Shown one piece after another: positions 1 through 5,551 of a stretch of DNA of 8,276 bases. How positions within the stretch are numbered: position 1 is the first letter of the stretch; every line of letters starts with the position of its first letter. Below the pieces are notes generated by a model that saw only the letters and a program-made list of their open reading frames with translations, ran no database searches and was not told the DNA's origin. Position numbers and translations under genes: made by a program. This DNA is from Alphaproteobacteria bacterium (GTDB taxonomy: Bacteria > Pseudomonadota > Alphaproteobacteria > Micropepsales > Micropepsaceae), in the NCBI GenBank assembly GCA_003246795.1, contig QKCS01000214.1, positions 1 to 8,276 on the forward strand, read 5' to 3'.

Positions 1-317
1 TGGTCCGCCAACACGAACGTCCCGGGCGGCAGTTCCTCCTTGAACGACCCGCAGGCCGAGACCGAGATCACGTCCGTAGCGCCTGCCCGCTTCAGCGCGT
101 CGATGTTCGCCCGATAGTTGATGCTGGTCGGGGAATGAACGTGCCCGCGCCCGTGGCGCGGGAGGAACACCATGTCGACGCCGCCAAGCCCCCCGAACAG
201 AAGCTCGTCCGAGGCCTCGCCCCATGGGCTGCGCACGCGCTCCCACCTCGGATTTTCCAGCCCGTCGATGCCGTAGACCCCGCTGCCGCCGATGACGCCG
301 AGAACCGTGTTGGCCAT
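1..317 (-). CDS. mtnP: S-methyl-5'-thioadenosine phosphorylase, N-terminal part (cut by window edge)
   Basis: This gene runs off the left edge; 105 complete codons from the ATG at 317 are visible. The product would phosphorolyse methylthioadenosine, a by-product of polyamine and related SAM-dependent metabolism, to adenine and methylthioribose-1-phosphate in the cytoplasm. The conceptual protein opens with a short strand and the phosphate-binding GGSG loop (residues 10-13). It continues with SPWG (30-33), the FLPRHGRGH block (51-59) with the family's phosphate-site Arg-His, a SPTSINYRAN segment (62-71), and a V-S-A-C-G-S-F-K-E-E stretch (86-95). These are in the order expected for PNP/MTAP-type phosphorylases, and the ACGS...EE block favours MTAP over purine nucleoside phosphorylase. 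A GGAGG about 11 nt upstream supports the start. It is divergent from the DUF4440 pair. The substrate-discriminating C-terminal residues are outside the window, so exact specificity is inferred. Confidence 0.9.
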   Translation of the reverse strand, partial: MANTVLGVIGGSGVYGIDGLENPRWERVRSPWGEASDELLFGGLGGVDMVFLPRHGRGHVHSPTSINYRANIDALKRAGATDVISVSACGSFKEELPPGTFVLAD

Positions 318-385
318 GGGAAAGCAAGCCTCCGCCGAAAGCGGGGCTTTGTATCACTTGAGCACAGGGGCGCAATTGGTTTCAC

Positions 386-424
386 TTGGGCCACCTTGCC
401 TGCCAAAGCCCCCAGGCAACCCAA
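386..424. repeat. Bulged inverted repeat between mtnP and the DUF4440 pair
   Basis: TTGCCTG (396-402) and CAGGCAA (413-419) form a perfect 7-bp stem around a 10-nt loop. TTGGG (386-390) and CCCAA (420-424) add an outer 5-bp stem with a 5-nt bulge on one side. It ends 20 nt before the ATG at 445, so it could sit in the leader of the DUF4440 transcript or be an operator between the divergent genes. There is no T tract. I see no convincing sigma-70 promoter in 318-444. The function is unassigned. Confidence 0.4.
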
Positions 425-444
425 AAGGAAACGAGGGCCGAGTG

Positions 445-870
445 ATGAAAACACGGGCAAAAGAAGCGGCAACGCTCAAGCGGCTGGAAGCCCTGTTGCT
501 CGTGCCGTCGGTTCGCCGCTCGCGAGAGCACCTAGCTCGCCTTCTCGCGGATGACTTCTCCGAGTTTGGAAGTTCGGGCGCGCGCTACGACAAGAAGGAG
601 ATGATCGAAGCGCTTCGCAGGGAAGCGCGTGAGCCGCTGGTCACAGCTGCCATCAAAGACTGCAAAGTCACCTGGCTCAGCAAAGATGTCGCGCAACTGA
701 CCTACCGAAGCGTCAGGGCGAACGGCAGCAGAACATCGACGGCCAATCGCAGCTCGATCTGGAAACGCATTGGCGGGCGCTGGCAGATGATCTTTCACCA
801 GGCAACGCCAGTCCCCGGTGATCGAACGAAACCGTCGGCGCATCCGAAGAAGACACGAGCCGCGCGATGA
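445..870 (+). CDS. DUF4440 / NTF2-like (SnoaL-type) protein, first copy
   Basis: A 141-residue cytoplasmic protein with no signal peptide or membrane segment. It appears to be a single DUF4440-type NTF2-like domain: an N-terminal helix (about 1-20), a LADDFSEFGSSG block (about 34-45, the usual L-x-x-D-F-x-E-F-G-x-S-G pattern), and a C-terminal SIWKR...GRWQMIFHQATP strand pair (about 103-121). The family's closing F-H-Q-G-T-P is FHQATP here, with Gly changed to Ala. The tail after about residue 125 is basic (KPSAHPKKTRAAR). The ATG at 445 is chosen because GAGGG lies 7 nt upstream and because the second copy begins with the same residues; an in-frame GTG directly precedes it. Its stop overlaps the next start (ATGA). 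Family members are mostly uncharacterised, and no substrate can be assigned. Confidence 0.85.
   Translation: MKTRAKEAATLKRLEALLLVPSVRRSREHLARLLADDFSEFGSSGARYDKKEMIEALRREAREPLVTAAIKDCKVTWLSKDVAQLTYRSVRANGSRTSTANRSSIWKRIGGRWQMIFHQATPVPGDRTKPSAHPKKTRAAR
452..470 (+). repeat. 19-bp direct repeat, copy 1 (copy 2 at 874-892)
   Basis: The sequence CACGGGCAAAAGAAGCGGC occurs identically at 452-470 and 874-892, 422 bp apart, each 7 nt inside the start codon of a DUF4440 gene. It is the best preserved stretch of what looks like a tandem gene duplication, not a mobile-element repeat. A direct repeat of this size could allow recombination that removes one copy and leaves a single in-frame gene. Confidence 0.85.
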
Positions 871-1265
871 AGGCACGGGCAAAAGAAGCGGCGATGCTGA
901 AGCGCCTGGAAATGCGCCTGCAATTGCCGTCCGTTCGCACGTCGCGGCCGCAGCTCGAAGCGATGCTCGCCGACGATTGCACCGAATTCGCCAGCTCCGG
1001 CGTCGCGTTGAACAAGCGCCAGACGATCGCCGCCATTCTGGCCGACCCGGCCGCCGGCCAGCCTCGCTACGCGGCCTTGCAGAACCTGAAAGTGATCTGG
1101 CTCGCGCCCGACACGGCCCTGCTCACCTATCGCAGTTCGAAATCGCAATCGGGAAACGCGCGCGCGGTTCGCGCGCTTCGCTGTTCGGTGTGGCAGAAAG
1201 CCGACGGACGCTGGCAACTGCTGTTCCACCAGGGAACGCCGGTGTTCGGGCGTTCCCCCGCCTGA
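867..1265 (+). CDS. DUF4440 / NTF2-like (SnoaL-type) protein, second copy
   Basis: A 132-residue paralogue of the preceding gene. The two share MK-x-RAKEAA-x-LKRLE at the start, PSVR-x-SR, a LADD-x-x-EF-x-SSG block, LTYRS, and W-x-x-x-x-GRWQ-x-x-FHQ-x-TPV near the end, with a diverged middle. This copy keeps the canonical FHQGTP (about 121-126) and lacks the long basic tail of copy 1. It starts within the stop of copy 1 (ATGA, 867-870) and has no strong ribosome binding site, so translation is probably coupled. It ends 15 bp from the convergent petC stop. The fold is that of small alpha+beta cone proteins (NTF2/SnoaL), which may bind ligands or dimerise; whether the two copies form a heterodimer is only a suggestion. 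The true function is unknown. Confidence 0.85.
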   Translation: MKARAKEAAMLKRLEMRLQLPSVRTSRPQLEAMLADDCTEFASSGVALNKRQTIAAILADPAAGQPRYAALQNLKVIWLAPDTALLTYRSSKSQSGNARAVRALRCSVWQKADGRWQLLFHQGTPVFGRSPA

Positions 1266-1274
1266 CGCGGCCGA

Positions 1275-1297
1275 GCGACGTCAGTGATCGACGTCGC
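1275..1297. terminator. Possible bidirectional terminator at the DUF4440/petC junction
   Basis: GCGACGTC (1275-1282) and GACGTCGC (1290-1297) are perfect 8-bp inverted repeats around a 7-nt spacer. They begin 9 nt after the DUF4440 stop and contain the petC stop codon. The position suits termination of both converging transcripts. Neither side has a clear T run, so this is not a textbook intrinsic terminator. Confidence 0.4.
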
Positions 1298-2078
1298 GCC
1301 AAAGGCGCCGGTAGGCAAGGTAGAGCAAGGCCGACAGCGCGATGAGGAAGATCATCACTTTGACGCCGAGTTCCTTGCGTTCCTCCAACTTGGGCTCCGA
1401 CGCCCACGTCAGGAACGCGACCACGTCCTTGGCCATCTGGTCCTTCGTCGCCGCCGGATTGCCTTCCGGCCACGTTACTTGCCCGTCCGACACCAGCGGC
1501 GCCGGCATCGCGATCTGATGACCCGCGAAGTACGGGTTGTAGTTCAACCCGGGCAGCAGACTGAAATCGGACGGCGCGTCCGTGTAGCCGGTCAGAAGCG
1601 AGTACGTGTAGTTCGAACCATCGTGGCGCGCCTTGATGATCACCGACAGATCCGGCGGAAGGGCGTTGCCGTTCGCGGCGCGCGCGGCCTTTTCGTTCGG
1701 ATAGGGCGCCGGGAACCGGTCGGCGGGCGTTCCCGGCCGCTGCGCGGCCTCGCCGTTGTCGTCGATCGTCGGCACCTGGAAGCTCGCCGCGATCGCCTTC
1801 ATTTGCGCTTCGGTGAACTCAGGCCCGCCAGGCTGCGACAGGTTGCGGAACGACAGCAAATGCATGCCGTGGCACGCGGCACAGACTTCCTTGTAGACCT
1901 GATAGCCGCGCTGCAATTGCTGCCGGTCGAACTTGCCGAACACGCCTTCCCAGACCCACTGCTGCTGCTGTGGGTGCTTCGGCTCGAAGGTGCCGCTCTC
2001 TTCCTCGGAAGCGAGCGCGGCCCCGGCCAGGCCCAGTGTCAACGCGGCGGCTAGGAGAAGATTGAGCTTCATTGTCAT
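1281..2078 (-). CDS. petC: Cytochrome c1, haem subunit of the cytochrome bc1 complex
   Basis: The 265-residue cytochrome c1 accepts electrons from the Rieske protein and passes them to a soluble or membrane c-type cytochrome. A cleavable signal peptide (about 1-23, ending ALA before SEEE) directs it to the periplasm. The c-type haem attaches at C66-A-A-C69-H70, and M191 in IAMPAPL fits the sixth ligand. A C-terminal helix (about 239-256) followed by YRRLWRDVDH anchors the domain with a short basic cytoplasmic tail. The only cysteines are the two haem ones, so the extra disulfide known in Rhodobacter c1 is absent. The gene is 7 nt after petB; the petB stop lies in a GAGGGG that serves as ribosome binding site. 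A second ATG two codons in (2072) is a possible alternative start. It is the last gene of the operon. Confidence 0.97.
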   Translation of the reverse strand: MTMKLNLLLAAALTLGLAGAALASEEESGTFEPKHPQQQQWVWEGVFGKFDRQQLQRGYQVYKEVCAACHGMHLLSFRNLSQPGGPEFTEAQMKAIAASFQVPTIDDNGEAAQRPGTPADRFPAPYPNEKAARAANGNALPPDLSVIIKARHDGSNYTYSLLTGYTDAPSDFSLLPGLNYNPYFAGHQIAMPAPLVSDGQVTWPEGNPAATKDQMAKDVVAFLTWASEPKLEERKELGVKVMIFLIALSALLYLAYRRLWRDVDH

Positions 2079-2085
2079 CGTCCCC

Positions 2086-3354
2086 TCAGGCCCCCTTCTT
2101 CGCCAGCACGGCCTTCGAGATGCTCTCGGGCACAGGCACAGGCGTCTCGAGCAAACCGATCACCGGCGTCAGAACCAGGAAGTGGAGGAAGTAATAGAAC
2201 GTGCAGATCCGCGCGAGCAGCAGCTTGCCGATCGGCAGCTCCAAGCCCCAGAAGACGAGATTCGTGTCGTCCGCCGTCTGCGCTCCCAGATAGCCCAGGA
2301 TGTAGATGACGACGAGCAGGATCCAGAACAGCTGGCGATAGATCGGACGGAACTTGCATGACCGGACCCGCGACGTGTCGAGCCACGGCAGAAACGCCCA
2401 CACGAAGATCGCGCCGAACATCAAGATGACGCCGAACAACTTGTCCGGCACGGACCGCAAAATCGCGTAGAGCGGCAAATAGTACCACTCCGGCACGATA
2501 TGCGTCGGCGTCACCAGGCGGTTTGCCTGGATGTAGTTGTCGGTGTGCCCCAACGCGTTCGGATTGAAGAAGATGAAATAGCTGAAGAACAGCACGAACA
2601 GAACCAGCGCGAATCCGTCCTTCGTCGTGTAATAGGGATGGAACGGCACCGTGTCCGCCGGACCTTTCACGTCGATGCCGAGCGGATTGTTGTTGCCCGG
2701 CACGTGCAGCGCCCAAATGTGCAGCAACACCACGCCCGCAATCACGAACGGCAGCAGATAGTGCAGGCTGAAGAAGCGTTGCAGCGTCGAATTGTCGACG
2801 GCGAACGATCCCCACAGCCATTGCGTGATGCTCTCGCCCACGAACGGGATAGCCGAGAAGAAGTTCGTGATGACCGTCGCGCCCCAGAACGACATCTGCC
2901 CCCACGGTAACGTGTAGCCGAGGAAGCCCGTCGCCATCATGAGCAGGTAAATGACGATGCCGAGCAGCCACAGAACTTCGCGCGGCGCCTTGTACGAGCC
3001 GTAGTAGAGGCCGCGGAAGATGTGGATGTAGACGGCGATGAAGAACATCGACGCGCCGTTCGAGTGCATATAGCGCAGCAGCCAGCCGTAGTTCACGTCG
3101 CGCATGATGCGCTCGACGCTGTCGAAGGCCAGCGTCTCGTGCGGCACGTAATGCATCGCGAGCACGATGCCCGAGATGATCTGCACGCCCAGCATGAACG
3201 TCAGGATGCCGCCGAACGTGTACCAGTAATTCAGGTTCTTCGGCGTCGGAAAGTTCGTCATCGTCTCTTGCATGAGACGGATGACGGGCAGCCTGTCGTC
3301 GAGCCACTTCGTAAACGCGTTCGTCGGTTTGTAGGTGTAGTCGCCGTGCGTCAT
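2086..3354 (-). CDS. petB: Cytochrome b subunit of the cytochrome bc1 complex
   Basis: The 422-residue polytopic membrane protein carries both b haems and the quinol-oxidising (Qo) and quinone-reducing (Qi) sites. The four ligands are H97 and H198 (haem bL) and H111 and H212 (haem bH), with 13 residues between each pair. Known Rhodobacter cytochrome b uses the same numbers. The Qo motif P288-E289-W290-Y291 is intact, as are G-Y-T-L-P-W-G-Q (146-153) and the hydrophobic helices on both sides. The protein is a full-length bc1-type cytochrome b, not a split b6/subunit IV pair, and is not fused to cytochrome c1. It begins 8 nt after the petA stop, with GAGGG overlapping that stop as ribosome binding site. 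Three-gene order and tight spacing indicate one mRNA. Confidence 0.98.
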   Translation of the reverse strand: MTHGDYTYKPTNAFTKWLDDRLPVIRLMQETMTNFPTPKNLNYWYTFGGILTFMLGVQIISGIVLAMHYVPHETLAFDSVERIMRDVNYGWLLRYMHSNGASMFFIAVYIHIFRGLYYGSYKAPREVLWLLGIVIYLLMMATGFLGYTLPWGQMSFWGATVITNFFSAIPFVGESITQWLWGSFAVDNSTLQRFFSLHYLLPFVIAGVVLLHIWALHVPGNNNPLGIDVKGPADTVPFHPYYTTKDGFALVLFVLFFSYFIFFNPNALGHTDNYIQANRLVTPTHIVPEWYYLPLYAILRSVPDKLFGVILMFGAIFVWAFLPWLDTSRVRSCKFRPIYRQLFWILLVVIYILGYLGAQTADDTNLVFWGLELPIGKLLLARICTFYYFLHFLVLTPVIGLLETPVPVPESISKAVLAKKGA

Positions 3355-3362
3355 GGTCGCCC

Positions 3363-3926
3363 TCAGCCGTGTTCAGCCGTGGCGGCCGCGGGCTTGGGCG
3401 CGGCGCCGATCAGCACTTTGGTGTCCGACAGGAACTGATAAGGAGGCACGGCGAGGTTCTTCGGCGCGGGACCCTTTCGAATCCGGCCTGACGTGTCGTA
3501 GTGCGACCCGTGGCACGGGCACAGCCAGCCGCCGAAGTCGCCCTTCAGCTGATTGCTCGGGACGCAGCCCAGATGCGTGCAGGTCGCGACCAGGATCAGC
3601 CACTCCGGCTTTTGCACGCGCGCGTCGTCGGTCTGCGGATCTTTGAGGTCGGCGAGCGGCGCGTCTTCGGCCTCTTTGATCTCTTCGGGCGTGCGGCGTC
3701 GGATGAAGACGGGCTTCTTCTGCCATTCGATCGTCACGATCTGTCCCGGCACGATCGGCGACAGATCAAACTCGACCTCCTTGAGAGCGAGCGTGTCGGC
3801 GGCCGGGTTCATCTGATCGATGAACGGCCACAAGGCCACGATGCCGCCCACCGCCGCGGCCGAAGCCGAGGCCACATAGATGAAATCACGCCGCGTAACG
3901 TTGGCGTTGTCCGTTGTATGCGCCAA
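3363..3926 (-). CDS. petA: Rieske iron-sulfur subunit of the cytochrome bc1 complex
   Basis: The Rieske protein takes the first electron from quinol at the Qo site and delivers it to cytochrome c1. From the proposed start it has 187 residues. It begins with a short cytoplasmic stretch, then a twin-arginine motif T-R12-R13-D-F-I-Y, then an uncleaved membrane anchor (about 15-36), as expected for Tat-exported Rieske subunits. The [2Fe-2S] ligands are C116/H118 in CTHLGC and C136/H139 in CPCHGS; C121 and C138 would form the stabilising disulfide. The GPAP loop is at 152-155. The start is inferred: no ATG is in frame nearby, and TTG at 3926 lies 9 nt after a G-rich Shine-Dalgarno stretch (AGAGGGGG). 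A CTG six bases upstream is an alternative. Longer readings would add sequence unlike a Rieske N-terminus. Confidence 0.93.
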   Translation of the reverse strand: MAHTTDNANVTRRDFIYVASASAAAVGGIVALWPFIDQMNPAADTLALKEVEFDLSPIVPGQIVTIEWQKKPVFIRRRTPEEIKEAEDAPLADLKDPQTDDARVQKPEWLILVATCTHLGCVPSNQLKGDFGGWLCPCHGSHYDTSGRIRKGPAPKNLAVPPYQFLSDTKVLIGAAPKPAAATAEHG

Positions 3927-3979
3927 GGTCAGTTGCCCCCTCTTGGGCTGCGAATGGGAGACGGATGTGATGCGATGGA

Positions 3980-4005
3980 GCGGTCGCGACGCACGCCGCG
4001 ACCGC
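3980..4005. promoter_or_regulatory. Perfect 9-bp GC-rich hairpin upstream of petA
   Basis: GCGGTCGCG (3980-3988) and CGCGACCGC (3997-4005) are exact inverted repeats around an 8-nt loop. If the promoter suggested at 4033-4061 is used, the hairpin lies in the petA 5' leader, ending 53 nt before the TTG start. It could act on mRNA stability, attenuate, or be a protein-binding operator. No T run follows on either strand, so simple termination is unlikely. Confidence 0.5.
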
Positions 4006-4032
4006 CCGGACGAAGGTGTTGAATTCGCCCGC

Positions 4033-4061
4033 AAAATAGAGAGTCGCCCCCACACGGTCTT
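4033..4061 (-). promoter_or_regulatory. Candidate sigma-70 promoter for petABC
   Basis: On the minus strand AAGACC (4061-4056) and TATTTT (4038-4033) are 17 nt apart, giving partial matches to the -35 (3/6) and -10 (4/6) elements. Transcription would begin near 4026, leaving a leader of about 100 nt that includes the GC-rich hairpin. This is a weak match and is offered only as the best candidate seen. Confidence 0.3.
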
Positions 4062-4141
4062 GCGTCACGATGCCGCATAAATGGCAGAAACCTGCGCCGT
4101 CGAGAGAGTGATTCGCACTCGTGCCCGATGCGCAATTCGTG

Positions 4142-4155
4142 TTGATTCCGATCAA
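4142..4155. promoter_or_regulatory. Perfect FNR/FixK/Anr-type box at the trmL start
   Basis: TTGAT (4142-4146), TCCG, ATCAA (4151-4155) is an exact match to the TTGAT-N4-ATCAA site bound by FNR-family oxygen or redox regulators. The last base is the A of the trmL ATG. For trmL-hemF a regulator bound here would more likely block than activate. For the divergent petABC it lies 222 bp upstream of the TTG, an activator-compatible place depending on the true transcription start. Confidence 0.6.
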
Positions 4156-4622
4156 TGCGCATCGCCTTGTTCCAGCCCGATATAGCGCCGAACGTGGGCA
4201 CGATCATCCGCCTCGGCGCATGCATGGGTGTTGCAATCGACATCATTGAACCTTGCGGCTTCCCCTTCGGCGACGCATCGCTGAAACGCGCGGGCCTCGA
4301 CTACTTGCCGCGCGCGAGCATCACGCGCCACGCTTCGTGGAGTGCTTTCTGTGGAAATCGGGCCGGCCGGTTGATCGTGGCCACGACGAAGGCGGCACGG
4401 CCCTATACGGACTTTGCCTTCAACGGCAACGACACCCTTCTCTTCGGCCGCGAAAGCGCCGGCGTCACGGACGATGTGATCGGCGCCGCCGACGCCTGCG
4501 TCGCCATTCCCATGAGCGAAGGCACGCGCTCGCTCAACGTCGCGGTCGCCGCCGGCATGATCCTGGGCGAGGCGCTGCGTCAGACTGCCGGCTTTCCCTC
4601 GGCAAAGGAGATTGCGCGATGA
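4155..4622 (+). CDS. trmL: tRNA (cytidine(34)-2'-O)-methyltransferase, SPOUT family
   Basis: This 155-residue SPOUT-class enzyme is expected to 2'-O-methylate the wobble nucleotide (C34 or modified U34) of leucine tRNAs with SAM. The start MRIALFQPDIAPN is typical of alphaproteobacterial members. Motif 1 contains N13-x-G-x-x-x-R19. Motif 2 is LLFGRESAGV (95-104). Motif 3, IPMSEGTRSLNVAVAAGM (118-135), with the following helix, forms the trefoil-knot cofactor site. The length is normal for the small TrmL type without a TRAM or other RNA-binding extension. No Shine-Dalgarno sequence is visible before the ATG, and an FNR-type palindrome ends on its first base. The gene overlaps hemF by 4 bp (ATGA), so the two should be co-expressed. 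TrmH-like alternatives are less likely because of the short length. Confidence 0.93.
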   Translation: MRIALFQPDIAPNVGTIIRLGACMGVAIDIIEPCGFPFGDASLKRAGLDYLPRASITRHASWSAFCGNRAGRLIVATTKAARPYTDFAFNGNDTLLFGRESAGVTDDVIGAADACVAIPMSEGTRSLNVAVAAGMILGEALRQTAGFPSAKEIAR

Positions 4623-5488
4623 ACATTGACGTTTCCGTCGAGCGCAAGAACCGCGCCGCTGGCTGGTTCGAGGAACTGCGCAACCGGATCTGCGCCGATT
4701 TCGAGCGCATCGAGGACGAGCTCACCGGCCAACTCGCAGACCGTCCGCCGGGACGCTTCGAACGCAAGCCATGGACTCGCGCGTCCGCCCCCGGCGGGGA
4801 GGCGGGCGGCGGCACGATGTCGATCATGCGCGGCCGCGTGTTCGAAAAAGTCGGCGTTAACATCTCGACCGTCTTCGGCACGTTCTCGAAGGAATTCGCG
4901 CAGTCGATCCCCGGCGCGTCCGAAGATCCCCGCTTCTGGGCGGCGGGAATCTCGCTCGTGGCCCACATGCAGAACCCGCACGTGCCGGCCGTTCACATGA
5001 ACACGCGACATATCGCGACGCGAAAGGCCTGGTTCGGCGGCGGCGCCGACCTGACGCCGATGTTCCCCAACGAAGCGGATGCAGCGGACTTTCACGCCAC
5101 GTTGCGCAATGCCTGCGACCGGCACGACCCGTCCTACTATCGCGACTTCAAGGCCTGGTGCGACGAGTACTTCTATCTCCACCATCGCGGCGAACCGCGC
5201 GGCGCGGGCGGCATCTTCTACGACTATCTGGACACAGGCGATTGGGAGGCCGATTTCGCCTTCACGCGCGACGTCGGTCTCGCCTTCCTGACCGTCTACC
5301 CTCAAATCGTCCGCCGGCACTTCAACCGGCCCTGGACGAGGGAGGATCGCGAGCATCAATTGGTGCGCCGCGGCCGCTATGTCGAATTCAACCTGCTCTA
5401 CGACCGCGGCACCCAATTCGGGCTGAAAACCGGCGGAAACGTCGAGGCGATCCTCATGTCCCTGCCGCCCGAGGTCCGCTGGCCTTGA
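4619..5488 (+). CDS. hemF: Oxygen-dependent coproporphyrinogen III oxidase (short C-terminus)
   Basis: HemF oxidatively decarboxylates coproporphyrinogen III to protoporphyrinogen IX with O2, late in haem synthesis, as a cytoplasmic homodimer. The 289-residue protein shows the family blocks in order: PGGEAGGGTMSIMRG (59-72), a histidine-rich stretch (about 116-131, including H116, H126 and H131) ending HMNTRH, WFGGGADLTP (138-147), the signature around KAWCDEYFYLHHRGEPRG (178-195) with GGIFYDY, and GRYVEFNLLYDRGTQFGL (252-269). The start is supported by AAGGAG 8 nt upstream and by coupling to trmL. The protein stops at LPPEVRWP, whereas most HemF proteins continue for about 20-25 residues with a P-x-x-GSPEA...RDW tail. 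No such tail is encoded just downstream in any plus frame. It may be a natural short form; all putative active-site blocks are intact, so activity is likely. Confidence 0.95.
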   Translation: MNIDVSVERKNRAAGWFEELRNRICADFERIEDELTGQLADRPPGRFERKPWTRASAPGGEAGGGTMSIMRGRVFEKVGVNISTVFGTFSKEFAQSIPGASEDPRFWAAGISLVAHMQNPHVPAVHMNTRHIATRKAWFGGGADLTPMFPNEADAADFHATLRNACDRHDPSYYRDFKAWCDEYFYLHHRGEPRGAGGIFYDYLDTGDWEADFAFTRDVGLAFLTVYPQIVRRHFNRPWTREDREHQLVRRGRYVEFNLLYDRGTQFGLKTGGNVEAILMSLPPEVRWP

Positions 5489-5520
5489 TGACAGTGTGAA
5501 GCGCCGCTATCGCTTACGGC

Positions 5521-5537
5521 CGTGCTGAGTGAGCACG
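5521..5537. repeat. Small inverted repeat between hemF and the exported-protein gene
   Basis: CGTGCT (5521-5526) and AGCACG (5532-5537) form a 6-bp stem with a 5-nt loop, 32 nt after the hemF stop and 14 nt before the next start. It lacks a T run. It might contribute weakly to termination or processing of the trmL-hemF message; it could also be chance. Confidence 0.25.
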
Positions 5538-5551
5538 CCGGAGCCATGCCC

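Noticed and set aside
292..444. Extended N-terminus for the first DUF4440 gene
   Set aside because: It would overlap the mtnP start and add sequence absent from the paralogue; the ATG at 445 has a good ribosome binding site and a matching N-terminus.
1284..2054. Long plus-strand open frame opposite petC
   Set aside because: The Arg-rich translation lacks recognisable motifs and lies fully antisense to a clear cytochrome c1 gene; it reflects GC-rich codon bias.
2075..3307. 410-codon minus-strand frame overlapping petB
   Set aside because: It is a frame-shifted reading of petB with His/Arg/Ala-rich low-complexity content, whereas the petB frame holds every expected cytochrome b motif.
3927..4055. 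Longer Rieske protein starting at 4055
   Set aside because: The added 43 residues are Ser/Arg-rich, precede the Tat motif and would bury the Shine-Dalgarno sequence and hairpin in coding sequence; they do not resemble a Rieske N-terminus.
4106..4120. GAGTG-N5-CACTC inverted repeat upstream of trmL as an operator
   Set aside because: Five base pairs are too short to distinguish from chance, and it matches no site I know.
4580..5416. Long minus-strand frame opposite hemF
   Set aside because: It is antisense to a full set of HemF motifs, with no protein family features or ribosome binding site.
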